A stretch of 64,000 nucleotides of DNA from the NCBI RefSeq assembly GCF_005239225.2, contig NC_133292.1, forward strand, positions 12,053,965 to 12,117,964, written 5' to 3'. The stretch comes from Populus alba (Eukaryota > Streptophyta > Magnoliopsida > Malpighiales > Salicaceae). Shown in pieces: positions 34,578-46,227 of this stretch. The translations under genes were made by a program, and so were the position numbers. The notes beneath the pieces are model-generated. The model was not told the DNA's origin. It saw nothing but the letters and a program-made list of their open reading frames with translations, and searched no databases. Each line of letters starts with the position of its first letter. Position 1 is the first letter of the stretch.

Positions 34578-37500
34578 ACTTCTTCAAGATTGGGCTGCGG
34601 AATTTGTGGGAAAATGCTGTTGTTTTTAGCCACACAAAAAATCATTTGGCCAGAGTGGTCGGTCATCTAACAACATAAAGAAACATAAAACATCACAATA
34701 CTGCTAGTACTTGCAGACAACACATTATATTATTGCGGTTGGAGATGTTCTAACTCGGCCCTTTTTATTGATGATGGTGCGGTGTTTTTTTTTTTTGGTG
34801 TTTGGATGTAGAAATGGTTATTTTTGAAAGTATTGTTTTTATAAATATATTAAAATAATTTTTATTTTATTTTTTAAAAATTATTTTTGACATCAACACT
34901 TTAAAATGGTAATCTGAAAATATTAAAAAATTAATTTCAACCAAAATAAATAAAAAAATCAGTATTTTTAGAAATATTTTTCAAATACAAAAACAAATTA
35001 CTAAACCAAAATAAAATCCAATCATATTAACTTTACTAAACTGTAGTTATAAAATATGGTCTGACTTGGTAGTTCAACGTGATGAAACAATAACCGGAGA
35101 GTTAATTTATAACCTGATGAAACCAAAATAAAAATCAGCCTTGTTAATTTAATTTTGTTTTTTTTAAAAAAAATTAAACTAATTTTGTTGATGATAAAAT
35201 AATTTATTAAAATTCACACGGTGATGGGATAATCAAGCCATTTAAGTATTTAAATCTTAAATCTAATATGAAAAATTGAAAACCATAGTTTTCAAACTAT
35301 TTAGATTTTTTGAGGTTTTAAATACGGCAATATATTGCCTACGTTTCGGCCATGGAACTCGCCAGCATGGTTTTGCTTTGCTTTGGTGTTTATTTTGTCA
35401 TGTCGAATTATTCAACTTATTTTCTTGCATGATCAACGGTTCCCGTTTCGTACACGCCAGTCGCCAGCTGTGTATGTCATGTCACCGTCCCCGATCTTTC
35501 CTGTTATTTTTCCTTCATAGTATTTTTATCATTTTGTATGGTACACTTTTCAAATTAAAGAAGAAAAGTATACTAAAGGGTACAGGATAAAATAATTAAA
35601 AATAATATGAAGCACCACCTCATCTGCAACCTTCATATTTTGATTATTTTTCTTTTCTCTTTTAAACATTATTATTCAAGATAAAATTGTTTCAAGAACT
35701 TGCTTTATCCGAGTTTTTTTTAAAAAATTAAATGATAGTTAATTTAAGTAATCATCATGTAGTTAAAATTGGGTTTGATGTCTTGAATTCCATCATTAGA
35801 TTTCGATTATTTATTTACAAATTAAAGTTTTGTGTTCGTAACGGTAATATTCTTGAATGAGTTTAAAAATCCTGATGGGAAAAAAAAACAAAAAAGAGAC
35901 AGGTTGGAAAACCTTCCATGGTATTGTCTTTTTAATGATTTTCTTTTTTGTCTTCGTTTCACGTGCCCTTGCAGTGCCAAAAGTCAAATGATATTTATCC
36001 ACGGAATCGTTTTTCTCTCATTACTATTCCTTTCTCAAATCTAGTGGTATTTTGTGTATGCCGTGGCTGGTTATTTTTTTTATTTTAATAGTTTTAATTT
36101 TTTTTCAAATTATTTTTGATATATTAATATTAAGAATAATATTTTAAAAATAAAAAAATATTATTTTAATATATTTTTACAAAAAAAAAAAACATTTCAA
36201 AAAAAAACCACCGCTTCTATACTTTTAAATATTCTTTAATTAAAGTTGCCCATCCTTTTCTAAGAAGAAATTAGTTGGCTTTTTAAAATTATATATAAAT
36301 ATTTCCTCATGATTTTGTGAACATAGCAAAGTATTTTATTAAGTGGAGTTTTTTAAAGGAAATTGGTGAACTTTTTTAAATATTAAATAAATATTTCTTA
36401 GTAATTTTGTGGATATAAAAAAGTATTTTATTTAGCGGGATTAACTAGTATTTTGAAGAAAAGTGATTAAAAAATATTAATAAGTTATTTTTTAATTTAT
36501 TTTTTATAACATAACCAAATAATTTCAATTTTTTTTATAATATTATTAAATATCAAAATATAATTTATTTTTCATAAATTTACGTTTCAAAAAAATCATT
36601 AAAAAAATTACTTTTCAGCAAACAAATAAGAAATAAATTTTTTTAAAGGAAATTGGTTAACTTTTAAAAATATTAAAAAATATATTTCTTAGTGATTTTC
36701 TGGATATAAAAAAGTATTTTATTTAGTGGGATTAACTCGTATTTGGGAGAAAAGTGATTAAGATCATAATATAGACTATAGAGAAGTGAATTGTTGATTT
36801 TTCTTTCAAGTAAAAAACTATTAAGAGAAAATCTTAAAAGACAGGTGGTCCCTGGGCTATGGGGTGCAGCTGGGCCCATGGGATGTAATGGTAAGGACGA
36901 TAAATCGATGACTTGAAAAGTACAAATTGTTTGCATCCTTCCTCTCTTTCTATATTTTAATTTCGTTCACCTAATTAAACAGGCAACTAAGTTGTCCAAT
37001 CATATGCTTCTTTTGGAACCGTTTCGCCACTTAACTTAAAATATTTGTTTTCAACCCCTGATTTGGTCTTGAAATCGATTGAGCAGTAAAAAAAACCTAT
37101 ATATTTTTTTTCAAAAAAATAATATTATATTGAATTTTCAAAATAAAATCTGGATAATTTTTAATTATTATTATTGTTTTTAAAAAAATATTTTTGAAAA
37201 AACTTGAATTTTTTTTAAATTAATTGTTTTTAGTGTTTTCAGATCATAATAACTTGCTAATATAAAAATAATTTTTAAAAATTAAAAATATATTATTTTA
37301 ATGTATTTTTGAATAAAAATTATTTTAAAAAATAATAATTATTATACTTTTAAATATTATTTACTTAGTATGTCCAACACTCCAAAACACTGATATAAAT
37401 TTCTAGATTTGGATTATATAACTTCAATCATAAAGTTGCAAATTCCATCTTGAAAACAACCTCTTCATTCCCTTTGGAAGGATTCGTTTTTTTTTTTTTT

Positions 37501-38767
37501 AATTTAATTTTCAGTCTAGCTTGCATCCTTATCTGCATTTTCAATTGTTAGGCAAGGTTGCTTTTTCTTTTGTCGACAAATGAAAAGGACTAAGAGCGTA
37601 TCTTTTAATTTTATCCATTTAGACAACAACAATAAACTTAATTTTATAATAACAATTATTTTTTTAAATATTTTAAAATATATTTAAATAATATTTTTTA
37701 AAATTTATTTTTGACACTGATACTTTAAAACAGTAAAAAAATATTTTAAAAACTTAATTTTAAACAAAAAAAATTCAAAAATTTTTAAAAACATGCTATC
37801 TGAACTGTAAATATTTGTAGGATAGTTTAAGAAATAAATTAAAATATGTTTTTTCCGCTTACTAGGCCTTAAAATTGGATAAACTTTACTCTTGTCCATG
37901 TAAATTCATCAATGTTCCAATAGTTAACGTTGCCTGATGTTATTGAACATCTATTGATATCTAAAGGTTAGCCCTCCTTTTAATTTATTTTAGATTTTTA
38001 AGCTAATGAAATATTATCACATTTATGAGTAGAAGGTGGTATGAAATGGATAAAGTAGATAGCAACAATCCAATTCAAGTATTTTTTTTTTAATTGAAAT
38101 TTTCATTACTCGGGTCAAATTAATTTTTAAATGGGTCAAATTAATTTTTAAATTATTTAATTTACTCGATCAAACTTTCTTAATTTTAATTACCCAAATT
38201 CTATTTTTATTTGCTTTAGATCCATCATTAACTATCATTTCAATTAAAAAAAATAATTTAGAAATTTTTAACATTAGAACAAATGGAAGATATTTTACAA
38301 GTACATAAAAAGTTAAAAAAATATATATAAAAATATAAACTTCATTTCCTCTTAATTATTTTAATTTAAATGTTTTTTTGGGTTTCACCCCATTCGAATG
38401 CATTCTCTAAACCACATCCGGTTAGGAAATTAAGTCAACCCAAATTTTCTCAATCCTAATCCAAGAAGAAAAAATGATACAAAATAAGAAAGAAAAGGAA
38501 AAATATGAGAAAAAAGTGGAGTAATATTGAAAACTTTTGAAAAAAATAGGGGTATTGTTAAGAGATTTTGAAATGTAGGTATGAAAGTGGAAAAGAATAA
38601 AACCACAGGGTCCAAAATATAGTTTTCCCTTCAAATCTAGCCCGTTACTTGCAAATTAAAATATCCCATTAAAGTGAGAATTTGAAAATCGAAACCACCC
38701 AAAGTTAGACAAGGAAGAAAATGATAGTAATGGCCTAATGGGTTTCAGACAACGTCACAAACTTCTC
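34578..38767. other. Intergenic, strongly AT-rich, several repeat families
   Basis: No gene supported; the open frames here are low-complexity. 34815-35000, 36080-36215, 37130-37350 and 37640-37790 (inverted) are members of one AT-rich dispersed family (atttttgacat, gtgttttcagatcat, ttattttaatatatttttg). 36272-36765 holds three related direct copies, described separately. 38085-38230 has another low-complexity duplication (gggtcaaattaatttttaaa twice). Confidence 0.6.
36272..36765. repeat. Three related direct repeats of ~90-120 bp
   Basis: Copies at about 36272-36360, 36361-36480 and 36645-36765 share aattggt(g/t)aacttttt, taaatatttc(t)tnagtnattttgtgg, ataaaaaagtattttattta and gtgggattaact. 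Copies 2 and 3 are the closer pair. Between them lie AT-rich spacers. Confidence 0.65.
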
Positions 38768-39196
38768 TATAAGTAGCAAAGCTCTCCTTGAAACTCCAAA
38801 CCCGAGTGCTTAGCAGTGAGCACTGTGCCTTTTTGTAATCGAAAGCCATATCCTCTTTCCTCTCTCTCTCTCTCTCCCTTAGCCTCTGAGATTTCACCTC
38901 ACCATGTGAGTTCAAGAAAGCTCTGTTGTCATTGTTGGTTCTTGTTTTATTTTTTTCAAACTTGTCTAAGTTCTGAAGTTGCTCTTTCATTTACATCATT
39001 TTGATTCTTTAATGAGTGTGTGAAGAATGAAGTTCTTGTATCCATTCCTCTGTTTCCTTCCTGCTTTCAAGTGTTTTTTTTCTTCTCTCTCTCTCTCTCT
39101 CTGTTTGTTTTTCTCTTTCTTTGATTCTCGGATATTGAATTGACTTGTGATTCGTATCTGCAGATATCAAGCGAGTAGGTGATTTGGGGAGCTAAA
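38768..39196 (+). promoter_or_regulatory. Promoter and 5' UTR region of the GH3 gene, possible 5'-UTR intron
   Basis: TATAAG at 38768-38773 is a plausible TATA box. CT-repeats lie at 38862-38877 and 39084-39102. A donor-like ccat|gtgagt at 38906 and an acceptor-like ctgcag at 39158-39163 would remove about 258 bases between the TATA box and the ATG at 39197. Confidence 0.4.
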
Positions 39197-42100
39197 ATGG
39201 GGAGATTGTCAAGATCTGTTTTGGGATTTCTATTATTATGCTGCTTGATAGTAGCTGGTGAAGCAGAATACCTGAAATACAAAGACCCCAAGATGCCAGT
39301 AGGTGCAAGAATCAAAGACTTGATGAAAAGAATGACATTAGAAGAAAAGATTGGCCAAATGGTGCAGATCGAGCGCACTGTTGCCACTCCAGATGTCATG
39401 AAGCAGTATTTCATTGGTACGCACCCACCTCCACAGTCTTTACAGTGTTTTCGAGTATTTAATCTTTGAATGATGAGTTGTACTGTAAATGCAGGGAGTG
39501 TGCTGAGTGGTGGAGGGAGTGTGCCAGGACCTAAGGCCTCAGCAGAGGCTTGGGTGAACTTGGTTAATGGGATCCAAAAGGCGTCTTTATCAACCCGTCT
39601 TGGAATTCCTATGATTTATGGGATTGATGCTGTTCATGGCCATAACAATGTCTACAATGCCACCATTTTCCCTCACAATGTCGGGCTTGGAGTGACCAGG
39701 CAAGTTTTTTTTTTTTTTTTCTATTTATTTTTGAACAAACAAGGTTATCTTACCATTTTTTATCCGATTAGTTAAGATTATAAATTCTTGTCTTGTACTC
39801 AACTGCTTGTCTTTGTTTAATTTTAGAGAACTCGTGTTAGCTGTCAAGGTCATCTTAAAGATTAATCCATGTAATGTATGCTGTTGCTTACCGCTTTTTT
39901 AAAACACTGTTACTGATTGATGATAGGGACAGAGGATTTTCTGATTTGTAGTTAGCACTCAACAAATACGCAGATTAATTGTTAGATTAAAGTGTGAAAA
40001 AATCTAGTGGTTGAATTGCAGTACTATAGAGTGATTAAATGATATCAGCTTTATTAGAATTCTGACATTCTTTGCTTCCACCAGGGATCCTCAGCTAGTC
40101 AAAAAGATTGGTGAAGCAACTGCTCTTGAAGTTAGAGCTACAGGAATCCCTTATGCCTTTGCTCCATGTATCGCGGTACTAATATGACAACAAATTGATT
40201 GTTACATGTTATAGAAAATTTTAACCAATTTTTCAAGCATGTGATTTGTCTTCTATGCTTGATTTTACAGGTTTGCAGGGATCCAAGATGGGGTCGCTGC
40301 TATGAAAGCTATAGCGAGGATCATAGGATTGTTCAGTTAATGACTGAGATTATACCTGGTTTACAAGGAGAGTTACCTGCCAATTCCAAAAAGGGTGTTC
40401 CCTTTGTTGCTCCTGGAAAGTAAGTGACATCCCAATACGTAGCTATTTTTATCTCTCTTGTTGATTCGGTGAAGTGAGGGTCCTAATTGCACTTGTTGCA
40501 TAGTTTTTGCCTATCAAAGCTTTTGCTGCTGCTCATAATTCTTCCCGTGATTGAAGCCCCTTGATTGAATTTCGGAGGAAAAAAAAATGAAAATGCTTTC
40601 TTCAACTTATAACTGTGCTATTCAACATGCTGTAATGTATGATAAACATCTAATATAATCACACAACATTAAAGGTTCAAAGTCTTAATTTACCATTATT
40701 TTCCTATTTATTCCTCTAAATAAGGAACAAAAACAAATGGCAATAAAAATAGGTAGGTCAGACCAGCCCGTCCGGGTCTTCCAATATTCAAGCTTCATCT
40801 AGAAGACACTTCCATTATCTGATTTTAGGGGAAAGTGTCAGCATCCTTGGCACATATCAGTTTGTCATTTACCTGATGTATACTAGTAACTTCTTTTTTG
40901 GGTGGTCCAAAGCTCAGCCATGTGAAAGAGTGGGCCCGCCTTTATTGGTGGGGCATCGAGTCCTGTGGATAATCATCGAAGATCATAGAACATGGCAATA
41001 TAAATCCTCCAGCATGAGCATTTAGTCCTTTAAGATCAACTCAAGCTTCATATTTTTGACCTAGCATGCTTGCTTGCTTTTGTGGGTCTAAAAATGTCGG
41101 TTCATTTTGAAATTTTAAAATGGTGGACCAATAGCTTTAGATGCCTGGGAAAATTGTCTGCCTTTTCAGTCATCCAATATCTTGTAAATACAAAATTTTC
41201 CAGCAGAATAATCACTGGCAGTCAGGTGCACGTGCAATTAATAGGCCCCATATGCCAAGTCCATTCATTGGATAAATGCTAATCAACTGCTAATAATCTT
41301 GAACCTGTATGTCATCAAATCTTCAAGCTGATGCCATATTACCATTAGCCTTTTCACCATCAATGGTTAAAGATACATACTAATAAAATATGATCAGATG
41401 ATGTATACTAATACCATCAATTATAAGAAAAATCAGGTGAGTCCAGAAGGCGTCTGGTAGTGTACCCTATTGCTTAGGTATACAGACAACTTCCATTTTC
41501 TGGTTTCTTTTATGGATTGATTCTGAAAAATGAACTTGGAAAAACAGGTCTTGCTGGAATATTGTTCCTTAATTTATGGGTTTATAGATAATCAAGAAAG
41601 TAGTTTTGCTTTCTGTAATGAATTTAGTTCATTTGGAAGTATTATTTGACACTAGAAACCTTATAAGTAGCATTTTTCCCTAATCAATTTTTTACGTTGA
41701 TCAGTACCAAGGTGGCGGCCTGTGCTAAGCACTTCGTGGGAGATGGTGGCACAACAAAGGGCATTGATGAGAACAATACTGTAATCAGTATGAATGGATT
41801 GCTCAATATTCACATGCCAGCATATTATAATGCCATCAGCAAGGGTGTTGCAACAGTTATGGTGTCCTACTCGAGCTGGAATGGGAAGAGGATGCATAGT
41901 AATCAAGATCTTGTTACCGGATTCCTGAAGAACAAGATGAAGTTCAGGGTAGAACAGCTATTAAAATGATTTTCCATTTTTTTCTCGAGATGTTTTTGGA
42001 CATTCGAGACATAACTTATTTTGGTTTGTTTTCTCAGGGATTCGTGATATCAGACTGGCAGGGTATTGACAGGGTTACCTCTCCTCCACATGCTAATTAT

Positions 42101-43618
42101 TCATCTTCTGTGCAATCAGGAGTTGATGCTGGAATTGACATGGTTAGTCAAACTTTACTGTGATCAAGAAAATAACTATTTCAGCATCCCACAATGCAGT
42201 AAATGAGTTGAAAATTGAATCCAAAGGATGTTCGATGAGCAGAAACTTTAAGTTTCTTATTTGCCTTTTCCTTGTTTCCTTGCTAATGGGTTTCTTTTGT
42301 TTGCAGATTATGGTTCCATTTAACTTCACAGAGTTCATTGATGATCTAACTTATCAAGTGAAAAATAACATTATCCCTATGAGCAGGATTAATGATGCAG
42401 TACAGAGAATTTTAAGGGTTAAGTTTGTCATGGGTCTCTTTGAGAAACCATTGGCTGATCTCAGCATGGCCCACCATCTTGGCAGTCAGGTTTGCCGATT
42501 CAATCTTCCTTCTTTAAAGGCTTGTACATTTCATCTGTCCTGTAATATTGCAAAATTTTGTATCTGTTGATCACATGAAGTTCATTGAACAGGAACATAG
42601 AGAATTAGCGAGAGAAGCTGTGAGGAAATCCCTTGTTCTGCTAAAGAATGGCAAGTACACTACTGCTAAGCCATTTCTACCACTTCCTAAGAAAGCGCCA
42701 AAGATACTAGTTGCAGGAAGCCATGCTGACAACTTGGGCTACCAATGTGGAGGCTGGACAATCACATGGCAGGGTCTTGGTGGAAATGATCTCACAACCG
42801 GTATGTTTCTCTTTTAACTCATAGGTACTGAAAGACTTGCCAGGAAAACCAACTTTGTTGCAAACCCTGAAACAGTTCCCAATTATTTGAGATTCCCAAA
42901 TGCTTTATTGCAAGGAATAATTGGTGAGTTTCCACCATATTTTTTTATCAAGGAACACATGCTGTCGTAAAGGCATTCTGATTCTACCTTGCGCAGAGAT
43001 AACGGCTAAAATGTATTAAGCTCACTGATGATTAGGGGAGATGTCACCATTTTCTAGAAATTTTAGCAGAAGTAATCATTTTTCTCGTTGTGATATTTTG
43101 TTTTATGTAATGGATTACCATCTTCGTAAACAGGCACCACAATCCTCAATGCAGTGAAGAATACAGTTGATCCTACCACCCAAGTCGTCTACAATGAGAA
43201 TCCAGATGCAAACTTTGTCAGCTCCAACAAATTCTCCTATGCTATAGTTGTCGTTGGTGAGCCACCATACGCTGAAATGTATGGTGATAGCTCCAATCTA
43301 ACTATATCTGAACCTGGCCCTAGTACCATCAACAATGTGTGTGGAGCTGTCAAATGTGTCGTAGTCGTTATATCTGGCCGCCCTGTTGTGATCCAGCCCT
43401 ATCTTGAAAAAATAGATGCTCTTGTTGCTGCTTGGCTTCCAGGAACAGAAGGCCAAGGTGTTGCTGACAATCTTTTTGGTGACTATGGTTTCACTGGCAA
43501 CCTTGCACGAACATGGTTCAAGACAGTTGACCAGCTTCCAATGAACGTTGGCGATCCACATTATGATCCTCTATTTCCATTTGGGTTTGGTATCACAACT
43601 AAACCTGCCAAAAACTAG
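39197..43618 (+). CDS. GH3 beta-D-glucan exohydrolase / beta-glucosidase, secreted
   Basis: Family 3 glycosidase releasing glucose from wall beta-glucans. Nine exons: 39197-39416, 39495-39699, 40085-40175, 40271-40419, 41705-41948, 42038-42142, 42307-42489, 42593-42800, 43134-43618; all in frame, 629 residues, the size of barley ExoI homologues. A signal peptide ends near residue 23 ([19 protein letters not shown]). The (beta/alpha)8 domain has [35 protein letters not shown] and [12 protein letters not shown]; the nucleophile is the Asp of GFVISDW (D309). The second domain carries the predicted acid/base Glu in VVGEPPYAE (~E516), then [20 protein letters not shown] and ends [13 protein letters not shown]. 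Intron 2 uses a GC donor (ccag|gcaagt); intron 4 is 1.29 kb, far longer than the others. A decayed paralogue lies downstream. Confidence 0.93.
39700..40084 (+). other. GC-AG intron in the GH3 gene
   Basis: The donor is CAG|GCAAGT, a textbook GC donor, and the acceptor is ccaccag at 40078-40084. The join is phase 2 and reads [13 protein letters not shown], continuous with the family sequence. No in-frame GT donor is nearby. Confidence 0.8.
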
Positions 43619-44026
43619 AAATTCGCCAATTTCTGAGTGATGTCCTGCATTATTCACATCTTGTCGTCCCACTCCTTCGTGGTTAAAAAAACTCGAGGCT
43701 ATTTCCCCTCTCCACGAGGACCTCTATAGAGTGTTAAGAAAGAATAGAGACGAGGTGCATAGCTGCTCCAAGCTGTAATATTCTAAAACCTTTATGGGTT
43801 TTAAATTTTTAATGACTAGCATCGTATCTTCAAAATGATCCAAGGTCCAGGTTATGAAGTGATCAATTCAATCTTTTAATCAATACAACATTGTTTTTTA
43901 TTATGTTGCGAGCGTGGTCTGAGTTTGAATTATATAATAAGCTATCGAGTCTTCTCCGAATCTACCTCTACTCTCATAATCCACTTTCATCTATGGTTTG
44001 AGCGAAACAATCGCTAGCAATCCATT

Positions 44027-45470
44027 TGTCACGACCCGAATCCCGGAGACTTCAAGGTTCCAAACCTATGCGAACCCAAACTTACATACAATCCTTTAAA
44101 CAACTCAATCAGAGTTTAACGCAAAATTAACAACAAACAACTCATAATATAATTCGATTGTCTTATTAATAATTTCATAGTTTTGGAGCACTAACTTGAC
44201 TCAAAAAGAAAAGGTACAAATTACCAACAAAAAGGCTATTCAACAACTCAGTGAGTAGATAACATTCAATATACACATACGAGATAATATAACAATGAGA
44301 AATATATATACAAGTATGACTTTAGTTCTTATACGAAGGTTTATCAAATAGGCCATAACAAGAATATCATATGGTAAAACTCGTCAGAAAATCAAAATGC
44401 AATGAGCATGAGGCTCCGTACTGTGGGATGATCAGTCCACACAGGTTGGTGACTTTCCCGACCAACTAGGGTTCAGATACGATGTGCACAAAGACTAACA
44501 CTACCCTGTTAGCATGGGTATTCTGACTGACATACCATAGGTTCATAATCATAATCAAACAAACATATTCATATCTCAAAGCTCAACTCATGATATCCAT
44601 CAAATGAGGAGCTATCAATTCAGAAGTCAAATCATATTGGTTCATATCAAGAAATCAGATTCAATAATTGATCATATCATATCAAGGATAATAATCAACA
44701 TATATATTATCAAGAAGCATGATCCAATTCATATTAACAAATCAAATATTTATAATATTTCTCATGCATATGGAAAATTATCCACTCACCTGACTCAAAG
44801 CAAACAGCACACACAAATTGAAACCGAAGGAAATTCTACTGACGTGGGTCAATTTTCTTAAAAACCCAAAAATCTAACGGTTTTCCCGAAATCTAATCCA
44901 TAATAAAAACAACTAATAAAATTGGTAATAATTCACTAAATAACCCTTAATTTATTCATCAAACTAATCTGCAAAAGCTAATATTACAGCTAGGGTGTCT
45001 ATATTTTTAGGGCCAAAATTGTAATTTTGTCAACCAAACTGAAATTTGTCATAAATCCATGAATATACTGAAATTCTGACCTTAATTAATCCTCAATTCC
45101 TGTCCAGGATGTATCATTATGCAGGGATCATTCTGGACTAAATTAGGGTCAAATCGTACTTTTTGTCAAATTGGAGGACTAAATTGAAAGTGTTAAATCT
45201 CTTATCCATACAGTAATTATGATCCATAATTCATATGTTATCTGTTCAGAATCTCGGAATATGCTCCAGGGACCAATTTGTAATTTCCAAAGTTCGGGGA
45301 CTAAACTGAAATTTTCGGAAATTCCAAATTGAATTTTCGTCATCTTCAACCTCCAGTCCAGATTTTAACAGAGTTCTCCCCTGATTTCTAACTCAAATTT
45401 CACCATTTACAGAATTCTATAACTCAAAATCATCATAATCTTCCATAATCAACTGAAATTAAGCATCAGG
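44027..45470. mobile_element. Truncated LTR of the Ty3/gypsy family seen at 57,584
   Basis: Starts TGTCACGACCCGAATCCCGG and aligns nearly base for base with 57584 onward, for example atgatcagtccacacaggtt and gcatgggtattctgactgac. Relative to that LTR it has internal losses, about 70 bases (near 44235) and about 125 bases (near 44845), and it ends near 45455-45470 while the other copy continues 250 bases more. No internal domain follows, so it is a truncated LTR sitting about 400 bases behind the GH3 gene. Confidence 0.85.
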
Positions 45471-45474
45471 ATCC

Positions 45475-45900
45475 TAGTTATTCTAATGGCCCAGTGGGCC
45501 ACAAGGTCTGCCCTACTTATCTTTTAACGATATAATCAAAGATTAGTGTTCCAATACAAAAAAAATACAAACTTATTTGATTGATATATAATCAATTTAT
45601 ACGATTTTATACTTTCAAAACAAAATTAAAATTATGTACATTAAACCAAAGAGATTCTATAAGATTAATCATCTTATAAAACTAAATAATTTTTTTTATC
45701 ACGGAGTTCTTATCCATAATTATCTCAAAATATACTTAACTAATTATATGATTTCCTGCATAAAAATATGGACGGTTTAAATCCATCTATCACGCTCATG
45801 ATTTAACATAATCCGATAGAATTGGAGTCAAAATCAGTCATCAAAACTATCCGAATTCTACTAGAAAAAAGTGTTACAATCACTCACCAAGTGTAACACC
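45475..45900. other. Unidentified segment after the LTR fragment
   Basis: Not present in the other LTR copy. It contains a short palindrome ggcccagtgggcc (45489-45501) and an end with imperfect inverted words (gtgttacaatcac, caagtgtaacacc). It may be another mobile element that truncated the LTR. No coding seen. Confidence 0.3.
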
Positions 45901-46056
45901 ACTACTATTATATATAAAACCAAACACTTCCTCCCCATGTCTTTGTTTCAGTCAACAAATTGTCGGTTCACCTCTGTCACTCTTACTAGGTTTTGGACGT
46001 GATCAGATAAGCACTAGTTGATATTGTTACAGGAGGTATACGAGGATGTTGTTCAT

Positions 46057-46086
46057 GTGAAATAGTTCGTTTTATTTTTAATCAAT

Positions 46087-46136
<50 letters not shown>

Positions 46137-46168
46137 AAATAGTTGGTTTTATTTTTAATCAACTCCAT
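46057..46168. repeat. Compound (CT)n(AT)n(GT)n microsatellite between direct repeats
   Basis: A CT run, then (TA)n, then (TG)n at 46087-46135, flanked by two copies of gtgaaatagttnGTTTTATT followed by tttaatcaa (46057-46086 and 46134-46163). Confidence 0.85.
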
Positions 46169-46227
46169 ATGTATATATATCTTTTGATAGTTTTGAAGTC
46201 TCTAAGAGTATCTTCAAAGACAAGAAG

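Noticed and set aside
35276..36044. Several open frames in the spacer after aldehyde oxidase
   Set aside because: Low-complexity, Phe/Leu-rich translations of AT-rich DNA without promoter or family resemblance.
44604..44861. Open frame of 85 residues
   Set aside because: Lies within the truncated LTR; LTRs of this family do not encode protein and the frame is not kept in the copy at 58.3 kb.
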